Positions 30,027 to 38,118 of a stretch of DNA of 64,000 nucleotides are shown here, piece by piece. The position numbers were made by a program, and so were the translations under genes. Origin of the DNA: Salibaculum griseiflavum (lineage in GTDB: Bacteria > Pseudomonadota > Alphaproteobacteria > Rhodobacterales > Rhodobacteraceae); contig NZ_QETF01000006.1 of the NCBI RefSeq assembly GCF_003129565.1, positions 62,001 to 126,000 of the forward strand, in the 5' to 3' direction. Position 1 is the first letter of the stretch. Each line of letters opens with the position of its first letter. Under the pieces are notes generated by a model. It did no database searches. It was given only the letters and a program-made list of their open reading frames with translations, and was not told the origin of the DNA.

Positions 30027-30283
30027 GCGAAGATATCGACACTCGCCGGAAGCGACTTTACATGCGGTCGATCCGGCGGGGCATCAAGGAGATGGACCTG
30101 ATCCTGACCCGTTTTGCCGATGCCCACCTGGCGGAGATGGAGGCGACCGAGCTCGACCTCTACGACCGGCTTCTGTCAGAGAACGATCACGACCTGTATC
30201 AATGGGTTTCCGGGCAGGCCGCGCCGCCCGCGGTCTACGCGGGGATGATCGCCGGGATGTCCGAGGGTATGCGCCGCGCCTGA
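30023..30283 (+). CDS. sdhE: Succinate dehydrogenase flavinylation/assembly factor 2 (SdhE)
   Basis: 86 residues, the normal length of the SdhE/Sdh5 family (DUF339). The hallmark is the N-terminal stretch RRKRLYMRSIRRGIKEMDLIL (residues ~8-28), with the RGxxEMD flavinylation motif as RGIKEMD. The helical rest includes DLYDRLLSENDHDLYQWVSGQ. SdhE binds the SdhA flavoprotein and promotes covalent FAD attachment. The start was chosen by homology and by the ATGA overlap with the HTH gene; the frame upstream lies inside that gene. No sdh structural genes are in the window. Confidence 0.93.
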   Translation: MSEDIDTRRKRLYMRSIRRGIKEMDLILTRFADAHLAEMEATELDLYDRLLSENDHDLYQWVSGQAAPPAVYAGMIAGMSEGMRRA

Positions 30284-30377
30284 CGGGCCGATTTCGCGAA
30301 TTTGCCGCGACTTAACCGATTATTCGGCAATTGCATGCCATGCCTTCGTCTGCAACGGCACAGAACGGAGGTGTTGC

Positions 30378-30896
30378 ATGTCATTCCATACGGTTCCCGA
30401 CACCGCGACGAACGGCCAGAAGCGGGCCTATGACGCCGGCTTCATGACCTCTTATCTCGAGGTTCTGATGCTGGTCGAACGGCTGCACCGCCTGCTGCTT
30501 GATGTCATCAAGGACGAGTTCGAACGCGTCGGCATCCTGGAGGTCAACGCGGTCCAGGCCCTGTTGATGTTCAACATCGGCGACAACGAGGTCACGGCGG
30601 GTGAGCTCAAGACGCGGGGATACTACCAGGGCTCGAATGTCAGCTACAACCTCAAGAAACTGGTGGAAATGGGTTACATGCACCACCAGCGATGCGAGAT
30701 CGATCGCCGCTCGGTCCGGGTGCGGCTGACACAGAAGGGCCGCGACGTCCGCGATATCGTCGCAGGGCTGTTCGGTAACCATGCCAGTGGGCTTCAGGAC
30801 AGGGACGTTCTGAGCATGGACGCGATCGACGAGATCACCACGGCTCTGCGCCGGGTCGAGCGCTATTGGTCCGACCAGATCCGTTACATCTACTAG
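30378..30896 (+). CDS. MarR-family winged-helix regulator, LdtR-like
   Basis: 172 residues. An N-terminal helical dimerisation segment (TSYLEVLMLVERLHRLLLDVIKDEF) precedes a winged HTH (~65-125; TAGELKTRGYYQGSNVSYNLKKLVEMGYM then the wing CEIDRRSVRVRLTQKG). The GYYQGSNVSYNLKKL recognition helix and overall pattern match LdtR, studied in Liberibacter and conserved in alphaproteobacteria. There it controls an L,D-transpeptidase and the osmotic/envelope response. No ldt gene is adjacent here, so the target is inferred from the family only. A good AGGTG ribosome-binding site lies before the ATG. Confidence 0.85.
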   Translation: MSFHTVPDTATNGQKRAYDAGFMTSYLEVLMLVERLHRLLLDVIKDEFERVGILEVNAVQALLMFNIGDNEVTAGELKTRGYYQGSNVSYNLKKLVEMGYMHHQRCEIDRRSVRVRLTQKGRDVRDIVAGLFGNHASGLQDRDVLSMDAIDEITTALRRVERYWSDQIRYIY

Positions 30897-30908
30897 TTCG
30901 TTTGGGCG

Positions 30909-31607
30909 TTATTCTGCCAGCGCGCCGATCGCCACGGCCTGCAATTCTCGCAGAAGCTTGCGCTGCATCGCCGCCTCGAAGGCCTCGAAGCCGAGTGCGC
31001 TTTCGACAAAGGCGCCGGGTCCGCGCAGCACGTAGGCCCGGTAATAGGCCACCAACTCCATGAAGGGTTCGTTGGTCGGGGCGTTCGGGTCGCCGATGAT
31101 CAGCCCGTTGATGGTGATCCCCGGCGGGGCCGGGGGCACGTCGCGCGGGCGGATGCCGGCATTTGCCTTGCCGTCGCCGGACAGGTCGAGCGTGCGTTTC
31201 CAGCACTCGGACTGCTCCTCCAGCATGGCGATGCCGGTCTGCATGGCGGTGCCAAGCGCCGTTCCAGGGTGGGCCCGCACGCGGTGGGTCGTGCTGAGCG
31301 TTTCGATTACGTCCCGCAGCCGGTCCGGCCCGGTGATCGCTGTCCAGGGCACCAGAAGCCGCATATCACGTGGCCCGCTCCACTCGTAGACGGCCAACCT
31401 CACCGGGGTCTCCGGTTGCGCCAAGAGCCGGGCCTGCACCGCCGGTGCCGTCAGCGCCCCGGCCAGCCCGTCCAGTTGCAGCCGGTATTCCCGTTCATCG
31501 ACGGATCCCGACACGTCCAGCCCCAGCGCGAGGGCTTGCCGGCACTGCGCCGCAGCCGATCCGGCGAGCAACGCCAGAAGGCCGGCCAGCACGACCCCTC
31601 GCCTCAC
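30909..31607 (-). CDS. DUF1194 (von Willebrand A-like) secreted protein, copy 2
   Basis: 232 residues with a signal peptide (MRRGVVLAGLLALLAGSAAAQ). A VWA-like fold follows, with a MIDAS-type DVSGSVDEREY (residues ~30-40) and a second acidic motif DLSGDGKAN (~142-150), then a C-terminal region with GPGAFVESALGFEAFEAAM. VWA domains bind Mg2+ and protein partners; no enzymatic function is known for DUF1194. Its start overlaps the stop of the upstream DUF1194 gene by four bases, so the two paralogues are translationally coupled. Confidence 0.88.
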   Translation of the reverse strand: MRRGVVLAGLLALLAGSAAAQCRQALALGLDVSGSVDEREYRLQLDGLAGALTAPAVQARLLAQPETPVRLAVYEWSGPRDMRLLVPWTAITGPDRLRDVIETLSTTHRVRAHPGTALGTAMQTGIAMLEEQSECWKRTLDLSGDGKANAGIRPRDVPPAPPGITINGLIIGDPNAPTNEPFMELVAYYRAYVLRGPGAFVESALGFEAFEAAMQRKLLRELQAVAIGALAE

Positions 31608-32314
31608 CGTGCCTCGCCCAGCATGAGAACGCCCAGTTCCCGGATCAGCTTGGCGCGCATGGCGCGTTCGAAATCGTCGAACCCCTGCGCCACCTCGACA
31701 AATGAGGCCGGGCCCCGGATCACCTCGTTCAGGTAGTAGCGCACCAGGTCCAACTCGGCCTCGTATTCACCGCCATTGATCACCAGCCCATTGACCGTGA
31801 CACCGTCGAAGGGAAAGGCGCCATAAGCCTCTGCGGGGCCGAAGCCTTCGTTGTTGATCCCGTCGCCGGATACGTCCAGCGTCGACGCCGCGCAGTTGGG
31901 CGCACGCCGCAGCAGTGTGGCGCCATAACCCAGCGCATAGCCCATCGCCGTAGGGAAATCTTCATGGCTGCGGCGGCTGTTTGCGACCTGCGCCGAAACC
32001 GCCTGCAAATCCGCCGGCGAGCGGATCAGCACCCAATCCTGCACAAGCACCTGCTTGAAGCGTCCCGACCATTCATAGATGGCCAGCGCCACCGGATCGC
32101 CCGGCGCGAGGAAGGCCGCCTGCACTTGGGGGGCGACCAGCGCCGAAGCCAGCCCACCCCGTTGCAACGCATCTTCCGCCGCATCCACCGAGGAGGAGAC
32201 GTCCAGCGCGAGGGCCAGCGCCAGCCGGCACGCCTCCACCGGGGCCGCGACGAACGTGGCCAGCGCGAAGAGCCCCGCCCTTACCAATGGCCGGAATTGT
32301 CCATGCTGGCCCAT
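31604..32314 (-). CDS. DUF1194 (von Willebrand A-like) secreted protein, copy 1
   Basis: 236 residues from the ATG at 32314, which lies inside the end of the glyoxalase gene (34-base overlap). An in-frame TTG ten codons later would shorten the overlap and still leave the signal peptide (LVRAGLFALATFVAAPVEA). The mature part keeps the VWA MIDAS motif DVSSSVDAAED, the second motif DVSGDGINNEG and the C-terminal GPASFVEVAQGFDDFERAM. It is clearly paralogous to the following gene. Both start choices give an exported protein; I kept the ATG. Confidence 0.85.
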   Translation of the reverse strand: MGQHGQFRPLVRAGLFALATFVAAPVEACRLALALALDVSSSVDAAEDALQRGGLASALVAPQVQAAFLAPGDPVALAIYEWSGRFKQVLVQDWVLIRSPADLQAVSAQVANSRRSHEDFPTAMGYALGYGATLLRRAPNCAASTLDVSGDGINNEGFGPAEAYGAFPFDGVTVNGLVINGGEYEAELDLVRYYLNEVIRGPASFVEVAQGFDDFERAMRAKLIRELGVLMLGEAR

Positions 32315-32709
32315 GGCTCGGCAGGGGCCTGAGCCTCACCGGCCTGCAACAGTTCAACCGAGATGTTGTCGGGGCTACGCACGAAGGCCATGCGTCCGTC
32401 GCGAGGCGGGCGGTTGATCGTCACGCCATTGTCCATGAGGTGCTGGCACGTGGCATAGATGTCGTCCACCTCGTAGGCGAGGTGTCCGAAATGGCGGCTG
32501 TCATCGGGCAGCCCGTCGTCGCCGTCCCAGTTGAAGGTCAGCTCGACCGGGCAGTCTTCCTGACCCGGCGGGGCCATGAAAACCAACGTGAAACGGCCTC
32601 CTTCGTTTTCGAACCGGCGCGTTTCCTTCAGGCCCAGCAACTCGTAGAAAGCCATGGATTTTTCCAGGTCTTTCACTCTGACCATCGTGTGCAGATATTT
32701 CAGCGGCAT
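32281..32709 (-). CDS. gloA: Lactoylglutathione lyase (glyoxalase I)
   Basis: 142 residues of the VOC/glyoxalase fold. The four metal-ligand positions are present: H7 (KYLHTMVRV), E in CPVELTFNW (~55), H in HFGHLAYEV (~73) and E in ISVELLQ (~121). The characteristic FYELLGLKETRRFENEGGRF lies between the first two. Glyoxalase I isomerises the methylglyoxal-glutathione hemithioacetal to S-lactoylglutathione, usually with Ni2+ in bacteria. The start (MPLKYLHTMV) was set by homology and follows an AGGAGAC-like site. Its 3' end overlaps the first DUF1194 gene. Confidence 0.93.
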   Translation of the reverse strand: MPLKYLHTMVRVKDLEKSMAFYELLGLKETRRFENEGGRFTLVFMAPPGQEDCPVELTFNWDGDDGLPDDSRHFGHLAYEVDDIYATCQHLMDNGVTINRPPRDGRMAFVRSPDNISVELLQAGEAQAPAEPWASMDNSGHW

Positions 32710-32764
32710 GCGGTCTCCTTTCACTGTCTTCGGGAAACGTAGCATGCCCGCCCGGTGTGAAAAG

Positions 32765-34153
32765 TCAGAAACGTGAACGCAGGAACAGCCCCATTGTCGT
32801 CGTAACGCTGTCATAAGAGGGCACCGAAGACTCGGTTTTCTGGTGGCGCAATGTCACGACCGGCTCAAACCCATAGACCTGCATGTTCGGAAAACCGGCT
32901 GAGAGTTTCAGGCTCTGCTGGCTGTCTTCCCGGCCGGACGGGTCCAGGGACACCGCGTCATGGATCTGCCAACGCTGTTCGGCCACGACACTAAGCGAAA
33001 GCGCGTCGGTAACCTGTCCGAAATCATAACCCAGGCTGACTGTTGCGCTGCGATAGTCCCGGTCCATCGCGTCAGAACGGGACCGGACCAGGCGGGCCGA
33101 CAAGGACAAAACGTCCTCGTTCGCAAGGTCCAGCGCCCAGTGCCCGCGCAAGGTGGCGCGGTCGGCGGTTTCGCCGGTCGTATATCGCGCGCGCTCCAGG
33201 CCTGCCCCATAGGACAGGGTCATGGTCTCGGACAGCGGCATCTGTGCGCCGATGTCGCCAGACAGCCGATGCGCAGAGAGGCCGTCGGCATCGGCTTCGA
33301 GGATGTAGCGCAGGCTGGCCGAATAGGTTGTCTGGGTGCCTTCCGGCACCCATTGCCGCCCCAGGCCAAGGTAGGCCTGGCCATAGGATAGGGCCGCGCC
33401 GCTGACCTCGGGGGCGTCTTCGCGGGCCTCGGCGCTCATGATGTAGGTTTTGCCGAAAACCCCGGCCTCCAGCGAGGTGCGACTGCGCGCGCCCTGGGCC
33501 AACCGGTAGCGCAGGTCGGCGGACAGGCTCAACTCGATGCCGGACAGGGGCCGTTCGTCCGGCGGCACGATCCACTCTAGGTCGGAAAAGGCGTCCGGCA
33601 GGAAAGCGAAGGTGACATATTCGTTGGATGTGCCGTTGTTCACGTTGTCGCTGGGCGACATGCCGAAATCCAGCTTGATGGACAGGGGGTTGGCGCGCCG
33701 CACCTGAGAAAAGGCACGGGCGACGAACGCGTCTTCGCGCGGGGTGCGGGTATGGTTCGCGGCGCGACGCAGCCAGAATTGCGCCCTGGTCAGGCGATCA
33801 GCATTCGTCGCGATCTCGGCCACCGTCAATGCCGCGGCCAGTTTTTCCGACTCCGTCTGTGCGTTTTGCCATGCGAGGGTGGCGGCCATGTCTGCGGCCT
33901 CGGTGTCGCCCAAACCCTGTTCGGCACGGGCCAGCAGGATCAGAATGCCGATATCTTCCGGGTCGGCCTGAAGAAGCGCGCGGGTCACTTCGCGCAGGGC
34001 GCGGAACTGGCGCAGGCTGTAAAGGCGGGCGGCCAACTCTCGGCCTTCAGCGACCGAGATCCGCTCCTGGGCTCGGGCCGATGGCGGCACCGCCACCGGC
34101 CCGAGTGTCATGATGACGCCAGTTGCGACTGCTGCAAGAAGCCGCCACATCAC
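32765..34153 (-). CDS. Slam-like outer-membrane surface lipoprotein assembly modifier (TPR + DUF560-type barrel)
   Basis: 462 residues. It has a signal peptide (LLAAVATGVIMTLGPVAVPPSARA, ~4-27) and an N-terminal helical repeat region that reads as TPRs (~30-150; LRQFRALREVTRALLQADPED, LLARAEQGLGDTEAADMAA). A long C-terminal beta-barrel (~160-462) is made of alternating strands such as SIKLDFGMSPSDNVNNGTSN and SLSADLRYRL, and it ends in a terminal Phe (MGLFLRSRF), the Bam signal. This is the Slam architecture described in Neisseria, where Slam moves lipoproteins such as TbpB and HpuA to the cell surface. The lipoprotein-like frame lies directly upstream on the same strand with a six-base gap, the usual Slam/substrate layout. 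Confidence 0.82.
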   Translation of the reverse strand: MMWRLLAAVATGVIMTLGPVAVPPSARAQERISVAEGRELAARLYSLRQFRALREVTRALLQADPEDIGILILLARAEQGLGDTEAADMAATLAWQNAQTESEKLAAALTVAEIATNADRLTRAQFWLRRAANHTRTPREDAFVARAFSQVRRANPLSIKLDFGMSPSDNVNNGTSNEYVTFAFLPDAFSDLEWIVPPDERPLSGIELSLSADLRYRLAQGARSRTSLEAGVFGKTYIMSAEAREDAPEVSGAALSYGQAYLGLGRQWVPEGTQTTYSASLRYILEADADGLSAHRLSGDIGAQMPLSETMTLSYGAGLERARYTTGETADRATLRGHWALDLANEDVLSLSARLVRSRSDAMDRDYRSATVSLGYDFGQVTDALSLSVVAEQRWQIHDAVSLDPSGREDSQQSLKLSAGFPNMQVYGFEPVVTLRHQKTESSVPSYDSVTTTMGLFLRSRF

Positions 34154-34159
34154 GCCCTC

Positions 34160-34690
34160 TTATTGTTGCGTTGTGACGAAGACGCCGACTTCACGCGCCT
34201 GGTAGTCGCTCAGGAATTCGAAAGTCTGGGTTGTACTGACCGTGTCGGCCCCGGCCGGAATGCCCGAGGTCGGCGCGCCGATGAAGGCCGGAATATCGCC
34301 GCCGGCATTGGTCACCTCCTGCAACTCGCTGGCCGGGATGGAGTCGAAGCCGCTTGTCGTGCCGGTCTGGGTAATGGTCTGGGTTCCGACCACGACGCCC
34401 CCCACGATGATGTCCTGTTCGAACGTGTAGGTCCACTGGATCGTCTCGACCGTCGTCACCTGCACGTTTCCGGGCCCTTCAAGAACGGTGTAACCGCCGA
34501 TTTCCTCGCCGTCGGGGCCGCCGAAGATGCCTTCGTAGCTGCCGGTGTCGGCCACGCCGCCACTTACGGGGAGGGCGGTTGTGGCTTCGCCCCCTTCAAA
34601 GACGCCCTGGTCGGTGCTGAAACTGACAACGGCGAGGATCACGTCCGGCAGGTTGTCGACCACCGTTGTCCCGTCCTCGGCCAGAGCCAC
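34160..34690 (-). pseudogene. C-terminal part of the Slam-linked surface lipoprotein, separated by an in-frame TAG
   Basis: 176 residues from the first ATG, with no signal peptide. It is in exactly the same frame as the lipoprotein upstream. Reading through the single TAG at 34730-34732 gives GIQGAIAGDITNHV and then this sequence without any other stop. The content (GVADTGSYEGIFGGPDGEEIGG; TNAGGDIPAFIGAPTSGI) is the Gly-rich, alternating-strand pattern of TbpB-like barrel lobes. The internal ATG has no good ribosome-binding site, so independent translation is doubtful. I read it as the second half of one gene carrying a nonsense codon, a sequencing error, or read-through. Confidence 0.7.
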
Positions 34691-34729
34691 GTGGTTGGTG
34701 ATGTCGCCTGCGATCGCACCCTGGATGCC

Positions 34730-35332
34730 CTAGATCGGGTCGAAGTCCAGAACGTCGAGGATCAGCGTCGCATCCCCCGCCGTCAGTTCGATCCCGCCGC
34801 CATTGTCGAAGGTTCGCGCGCCGCCATAGACGCCGCGATAGACATATTCGCCGATCCCGCTGGGCAGGCCGAAATCACTGCGGTTGATATTGGCCCCGCC
34901 ATAGCCGAACCCGAACCAGTCGCGGGAATTGGCCGCCGTCGCCTCCAGGTAGTCACCGCGGACGAAAACGGCGTAGTGCTTGACCAGGCCGGTGGTGGCG
35001 GTCTGCCGGCTTTCGTAGACGCCGCTGGTGATGCCGTTGGCGTCGGTCGAGGTGGTGCCCGCGATATTGTCATAGCGCCCGTCGGGGCCGTCGAATGGCA
35101 AGTTGTTGATCACCAGCTCGTCATTCGCGGCGTCGTATTGCACCGCGTTCATCGTCAGCCCGCGGTCGGGGTCATAGAGAAACTGGTTGTTGACGTCGGT
35201 ATTGGGGTCGTTCTCGTCCAGCTGCTCGGAGCCGGTGCCGTCGGGCGAGTCCACCATGAAAGGGTTGGTGCCGTCGAGGCAGCCTGACAAGGCCGCAAGG
35301 CCCACAATGGCGATCGTAACCGGGTATCTCAT
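34730..35332 (-). CDS. Surface lipoprotein, TbpB-like, N-terminal part ending at an in-frame TAG
   Basis: 200 residues from the ATG at 35332 (an ATG five codons earlier is possible). A lipoprotein signal ends in the lipobox LSGC (Cys18). A linker rich in Asp/Asn (SEQLDENDPNTDVNNQ) follows, then a Gly/Tyr-rich beta domain (DWFGFGYGGANINRSDFG; GEYVYRGVYGGARTFDNGGG) ending LILDVLDFDPI at TAG. Transferrin-binding-protein-B-like barrels carry just such GGxxL-DF-G-I turns, and the frame continues past the stop. A ligand (iron, haem, haemophore or other) cannot be deduced. Together with the Slam gene it forms a two-component surface display locus, divergent from thyX. Confidence 0.75.
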   Translation of the reverse strand: MRYPVTIAIVGLAALSGCLDGTNPFMVDSPDGTGSEQLDENDPNTDVNNQFLYDPDRGLTMNAVQYDAANDELVINNLPFDGPDGRYDNIAGTTSTDANGITSGVYESRQTATTGLVKHYAVFVRGDYLEATAANSRDWFGFGYGGANINRSDFGLPSGIGEYVYRGVYGGARTFDNGGGIELTAGDATLILDVLDFDPI

Positions 35333-35525
35333 GGCAATCTGTCCCAACAGGTCTCTGGTGTGGCGGCCGGTGACGGCTCTTTTTCACTCATAGTCAGGAA
35401 ATCCAAAGGCCGAGTCAACGATATGCACGGGCTTTTCCACAGGATATCGGGGTTCCCGGTGCATTTTGGCGTAGATATAGTAAGCAGGTCACGACCCGAC
35501 CCGAGAATCAGCAAGGAACCCCGCC

Positions 35526-36434
35526 ATGCCCGTCACCCCAGACCAACAGGCCGAGATCGACGCCCTGCGCGGCGAGCCCAAACAGACCCTGCGCGCGGTG
35601 TCCGAGGGGATGGAGGCGCATCTCTACAAGGCCGCCCCGGTGCTGGATCACGGCTTTGTCCGGGTGATCGACTACATGGGCGACGATGCCGCGATCTGCC
35701 AGGCGGCGCGGGTCTCTTACGGCAAGGGCACCAAGTCGGTCAGCAACGATGCGGGTCTGATCCGCTACCTGATGCGGCACTGGCACTCGACCCCGTTCGA
35801 GATGTGCGAGGTCAAGTTCCACGTCAAGCTGCCGGTCTTCGTGGCCCGCCAGTGGATCCGCCACCGCACCGCCAACGTGAACGAATATTCCGCGCGTTAC
35901 TCGATCCTCGACCGGGAATTCTACATCCCTCGGGCCGAGGACCTGGCCGCGCAATCGACCGTGAACAACCAGGGCCGGGGCGAGGCACTGACCGGGGAAG
36001 AGGCCGCGCGGGTGCTGGAGTATCTCAAGGGCGACGCGGCGCGCTGCTATGACCATTACGAGGAAATGATCTCGGATGAGGGGCAGCAGGGGCTGGCCCG
36101 TGAACTCGCCCGCATGAACCTGCCCGCCAATATCTACACCCAGTGGTACTGGAAGGTGGACCTGCACAACCTCTTCCACTTCCTGCGCCTGCGCGCCGAC
36201 GCCCACGCCCAATACGAAATCCGCGTCTATGCCGAGGCGATCTGCGACATGGTCAAGGACTGGGTCCCGGCCGCCTACGGCGCCTTCGAGGATTACCGGA
36301 TGGGGGGGGCGAACCTGTCGGGCCGCCAGTTGGAGTGCATCCGCAAGATGCTGAAGGGGGAAGAAGTCACGCAGGAAAGCTCCGGCATGTCCAAGGGGGA
36401 ATGGCGGGAGTTCATGGGAGTGATTGAGGGGTGA
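35526..36434 (+). CDS. thyX: Flavin-dependent thymidylate synthase
   Basis: 302 residues. The ThyX signature [19 protein letters not shown] (residues ~109-127; R112-H113-R114) is present, with the flanking [22 protein letters not shown]. In the C-terminal half [22 protein letters not shown] and [11 protein letters not shown] contribute the flavin/dUMP site. ThyX makes dTMP from dUMP using FAD, NADPH and methylene-tetrahydrofolate, linking to the folate genes elsewhere in the window. The family consensus Ser two residues after the RHR-T/A is Asn here, a common variation. Its stop overlaps the GTG start of the AbiJ-like gene. Confidence 0.96.
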   Translation: MPVTPDQQAEIDALRGEPKQTLRAVSEGMEAHLYKAAPVLDHGFVRVIDYMGDDAAICQAARVSYGKGTKSVSNDAGLIRYLMRHWHSTPFEMCEVKFHVKLPVFVARQWIRHRTANVNEYSARYSILDREFYIPRAEDLAAQSTVNNQGRGEALTGEEAARVLEYLKGDAARCYDHYEEMISDEGQQGLARELARMNLPANIYTQWYWKVDLHNLFHFLRLRADAHAQYEIRVYAEAICDMVKDWVPAAYGAFEDYRMGGANLSGRQLECIRKMLKGEEVTQESSGMSKGEWREFMGVIEG

Positions 36435-37303
36435 GACGTTTTTCGGAACGGCTAGGTCTAACTCAGCCGCGCGAAGCCATTCAGCGTGAAAGCATCGATG
36501 AGCGCCTCGCTAACCGGATTTGGAGCGTAATCACGCAAGTATTCTGGCGAAATGTTGGTGAATATACAGATGATCATGACGATGCACGACTTTTGTTTAG
36601 CCGCCTTCAAGATGATTTTTTCGGTGCCCCAATTGACAGACTAAGCGAAATCACCAGCATAAATGTAGAAAAAGTCCGAGATTGGTATTATTCCGCTCAG
36701 TGGAATGAGGTCTATGACTTGGTGCAATTTCTAGCAGATTTTTCGAGAGAGACCGGTCCGCAGCAAGCAGCCTCGCATTTGAGAATGCTAGGACAAGTAT
36801 TCACCACTCATTGTAATGCCGTCCTTGAAGAGGAAAAGTCGGCCTATCGATTTGTGTCTGGTGAATTGTCCGAGATAACGGATGAAGTCGAAATCAAATC
36901 CATTGAAACGGCGCTAGAATTCACAGGATCATTTCGGGGAGCCAAAGAGCACCTCCGGGTTGCACTTCAAAGGTACTCGGATCGGACGAACCCTGATTAT
37001 CGAAATTCAGTAAAGGAGTCTGTTTCCGCTATTGAGTCCGCATTTTCCGCGATCAATGGAGAACGGAGCAACACAATGAAGATTGCCGTTACGAGGGCAG
37101 AAGAACGTGGTTTTGTTTTGCACCCTGCGCTTAAGTCGGGATTGCTAAATATCTATGGCTGGAGTTCCGATGAAGCTGGCATTCGGCATGCACTACTCGA
37201 CGAGAGGGCGAATGTTTCTGAGACCGAGGCAAGATTGATGCTGGTGCTCTGCTCAGCCTTGTTGAACTATTTGATCGTTGAGTCGCAGAATACGGCGAGA
37301 TAG
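36431..37303 (+). CDS. AbiJ-like abortive-infection protein (AbiJ_NTD4 + HEPN-like C-terminus)
   Basis: 290 residues, visibly AT-richer than everything around it and with unlike codon use (many AAT, TTT, GAT, AGA). The N-terminus [31 protein letters not shown] (described: residues 2-32) fits the AbiJ N-terminal domain 4 pattern. The C-terminal ~100 residues fit the AbiJ/HEPN tail: [35 protein letters not shown], and the R252-H253 pair of GIRHALLDE, with a final helix [21 protein letters not shown] proteins are commonly RNases, and AbiJ families act in phage defence; the activity here is inferred. The GTG start, fixed by the conserved N-terminus, overlaps the thyX stop (GTGA), so expression may ride on thyX. 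Confidence 0.75.
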   Translation: MRRFSERLGLTQPREAIQRESIDERLANRIWSVITQVFWRNVGEYTDDHDDARLLFSRLQDDFFGAPIDRLSEITSINVEKVRDWYYSAQWNEVYDLVQFLADFSRETGPQQAASHLRMLGQVFTTHCNAVLEEEKSAYRFVSGELSEITDEVEIKSIETALEFTGSFRGAKEHLRVALQRYSDRTNPDYRNSVKESVSAIESAFSAINGERSNTMKIAVTRAEERGFVLHPALKSGLLNIYGWSSDEAGIRHALLDERANVSETEARLMLVLCSALLNYLIVESQNTAR

Positions 37304-37350
37304 CGCCGCCAATGTCGTAAAGGCACTTCCGCGCGAATAGCGCCGTAGGC

Positions 37351-37493
37351 GCCGCGCGGTCGCCAGGCCGCCCGGACGGGCTGGCGATCTGGTGGGGGTG
37401 GCGCCCCGCTCTGACCCACTTCGGAAGTGGCTGCCATAAAGTGCCCTGATCCCCCCGGTGGATCGCCACCCCGCGGCCTGCCGACCGCGCGGC
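37351..37493. repeat. 143-bp nested inverted-repeat element after the AbiJ-like gene
   Basis: The outer arms are 21 bases each, 37351-37371 and 37473-37493, and match as reverse complements with one mismatch. Just inside the right arm CGCCACCCC (37464-37472) pairs with GGGGTGGCG (37395-37403). In the centre CCACTTC (37416-37422) and GAAGTGG (37424-37430) form a perfect small hairpin. The nested stems would fold into a long cruciform or RNA. It could be a small palindromic mobile repeat, an insertion scar, a transcription barrier or a structured RNA. Confidence 0.7.
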
Positions 37494-37555
37494 TTGATCT
37501 GGAATCCGTTTCCGGGCAACTTTATTGCGCAGACAAAAACTTGTGGGATAGGGAA

Positions 37556-38053
37556 ATGAATTTCTTGAAAAAATGCGCCTTCGGCGCAGCGATGGTGGCC
37601 GGTCTTTCGGGCTGCGAACTCGCGGTGATCGCGGCGGCGGAAAACAACGATGTCGAAGAGATCGGCCTGACCAGCTTTACCATGCCGGCGATGATGCTGC
37701 TGGACGTGCAGGGCGAACCCGCGGTGACCTACACGGGCACGCTGGTCGGTCACATGACGGGGCGCGGGGATGTCAATCTGACCGGCTCTGACGGAACGAT
37801 GTGCGAGGGCAGTTTCGGGGCGAACGGACGCGGCACAATGGTTTGCGATGACGTGACGCTGGACCTGAACCGGGGCAGCGATGCCCGCAACAGCCTGTCC
37901 GGTGCCGATTATATTTCCGGCCAGGTCGCCGGGGTATCTTACCAGTCGGTCTTTGCCTGGGGACGCGGGGCGAACGTTGAGACGATCCAACTGGCCATGA
38001 GCCAGCGTCGCAGCCTCAGCGCGGGAGAGGTGAGGGATTTGAACCCCAGGTAA
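37556..38053 (+). CDS. Small hypothetical lipoprotein
   Basis: 165 residues with an N-terminal lipoprotein signal (KKCAFGAAMVAGLSGC; lipobox LSGC, Cys at about 20). It is followed by a mostly beta-like mature part with two more Cys (GTMCEGSFGANGRGTMVCDDV, ~85-104) that could form a disulfide. No named family is recognised. The ATG follows GATAGGGAA, a weak ribosome-binding site. The gene stands alone between the inverted-repeat element and the sit promoter. Its last residues (LSAGEVRDLNPR) are not obviously conserved. Confidence 0.7.
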   Translation: MNFLKKCAFGAAMVAGLSGCELAVIAAAENNDVEEIGLTSFTMPAMMLLDVQGEPAVTYTGTLVGHMTGRGDVNLTGSDGTMCEGSFGANGRGTMVCDDVTLDLNRGSDARNSLSGADYISGQVAGVSYQSVFAWGRGANVETIQLAMSQRRSLSAGEVRDLNPR

Positions 38054-38118
38054 CATGCACGGCATCGGGGCCGGTTTCGCCTGTCGTGCCGCGCGGTTCT
38101 CAACTGCACCGCCTCTAG

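Noticed and set aside
30284-30377. TTAACCGATTATTCGG resembling a CtrA site (TTAA-N7-TTAA) before the LdtR-like gene
   Set aside because: Only one half-site is intact; the second half is TTCG, so it is within chance.
36431-37303. Multi-gene defence island (toxin-antitoxin, restriction system or CRISPR near the AbiJ-like gene)
   Set aside because: Both neighbours are ordinary housekeeping or lipoprotein genes and no second defence gene or repeat array was found.
37304-37555. Phage or integrase attachment site bordering the AbiJ-like gene
   Set aside because: No tRNA, no integrase and no direct repeat matching the thyX end was seen; the inverted repeat is not an att site by itself.
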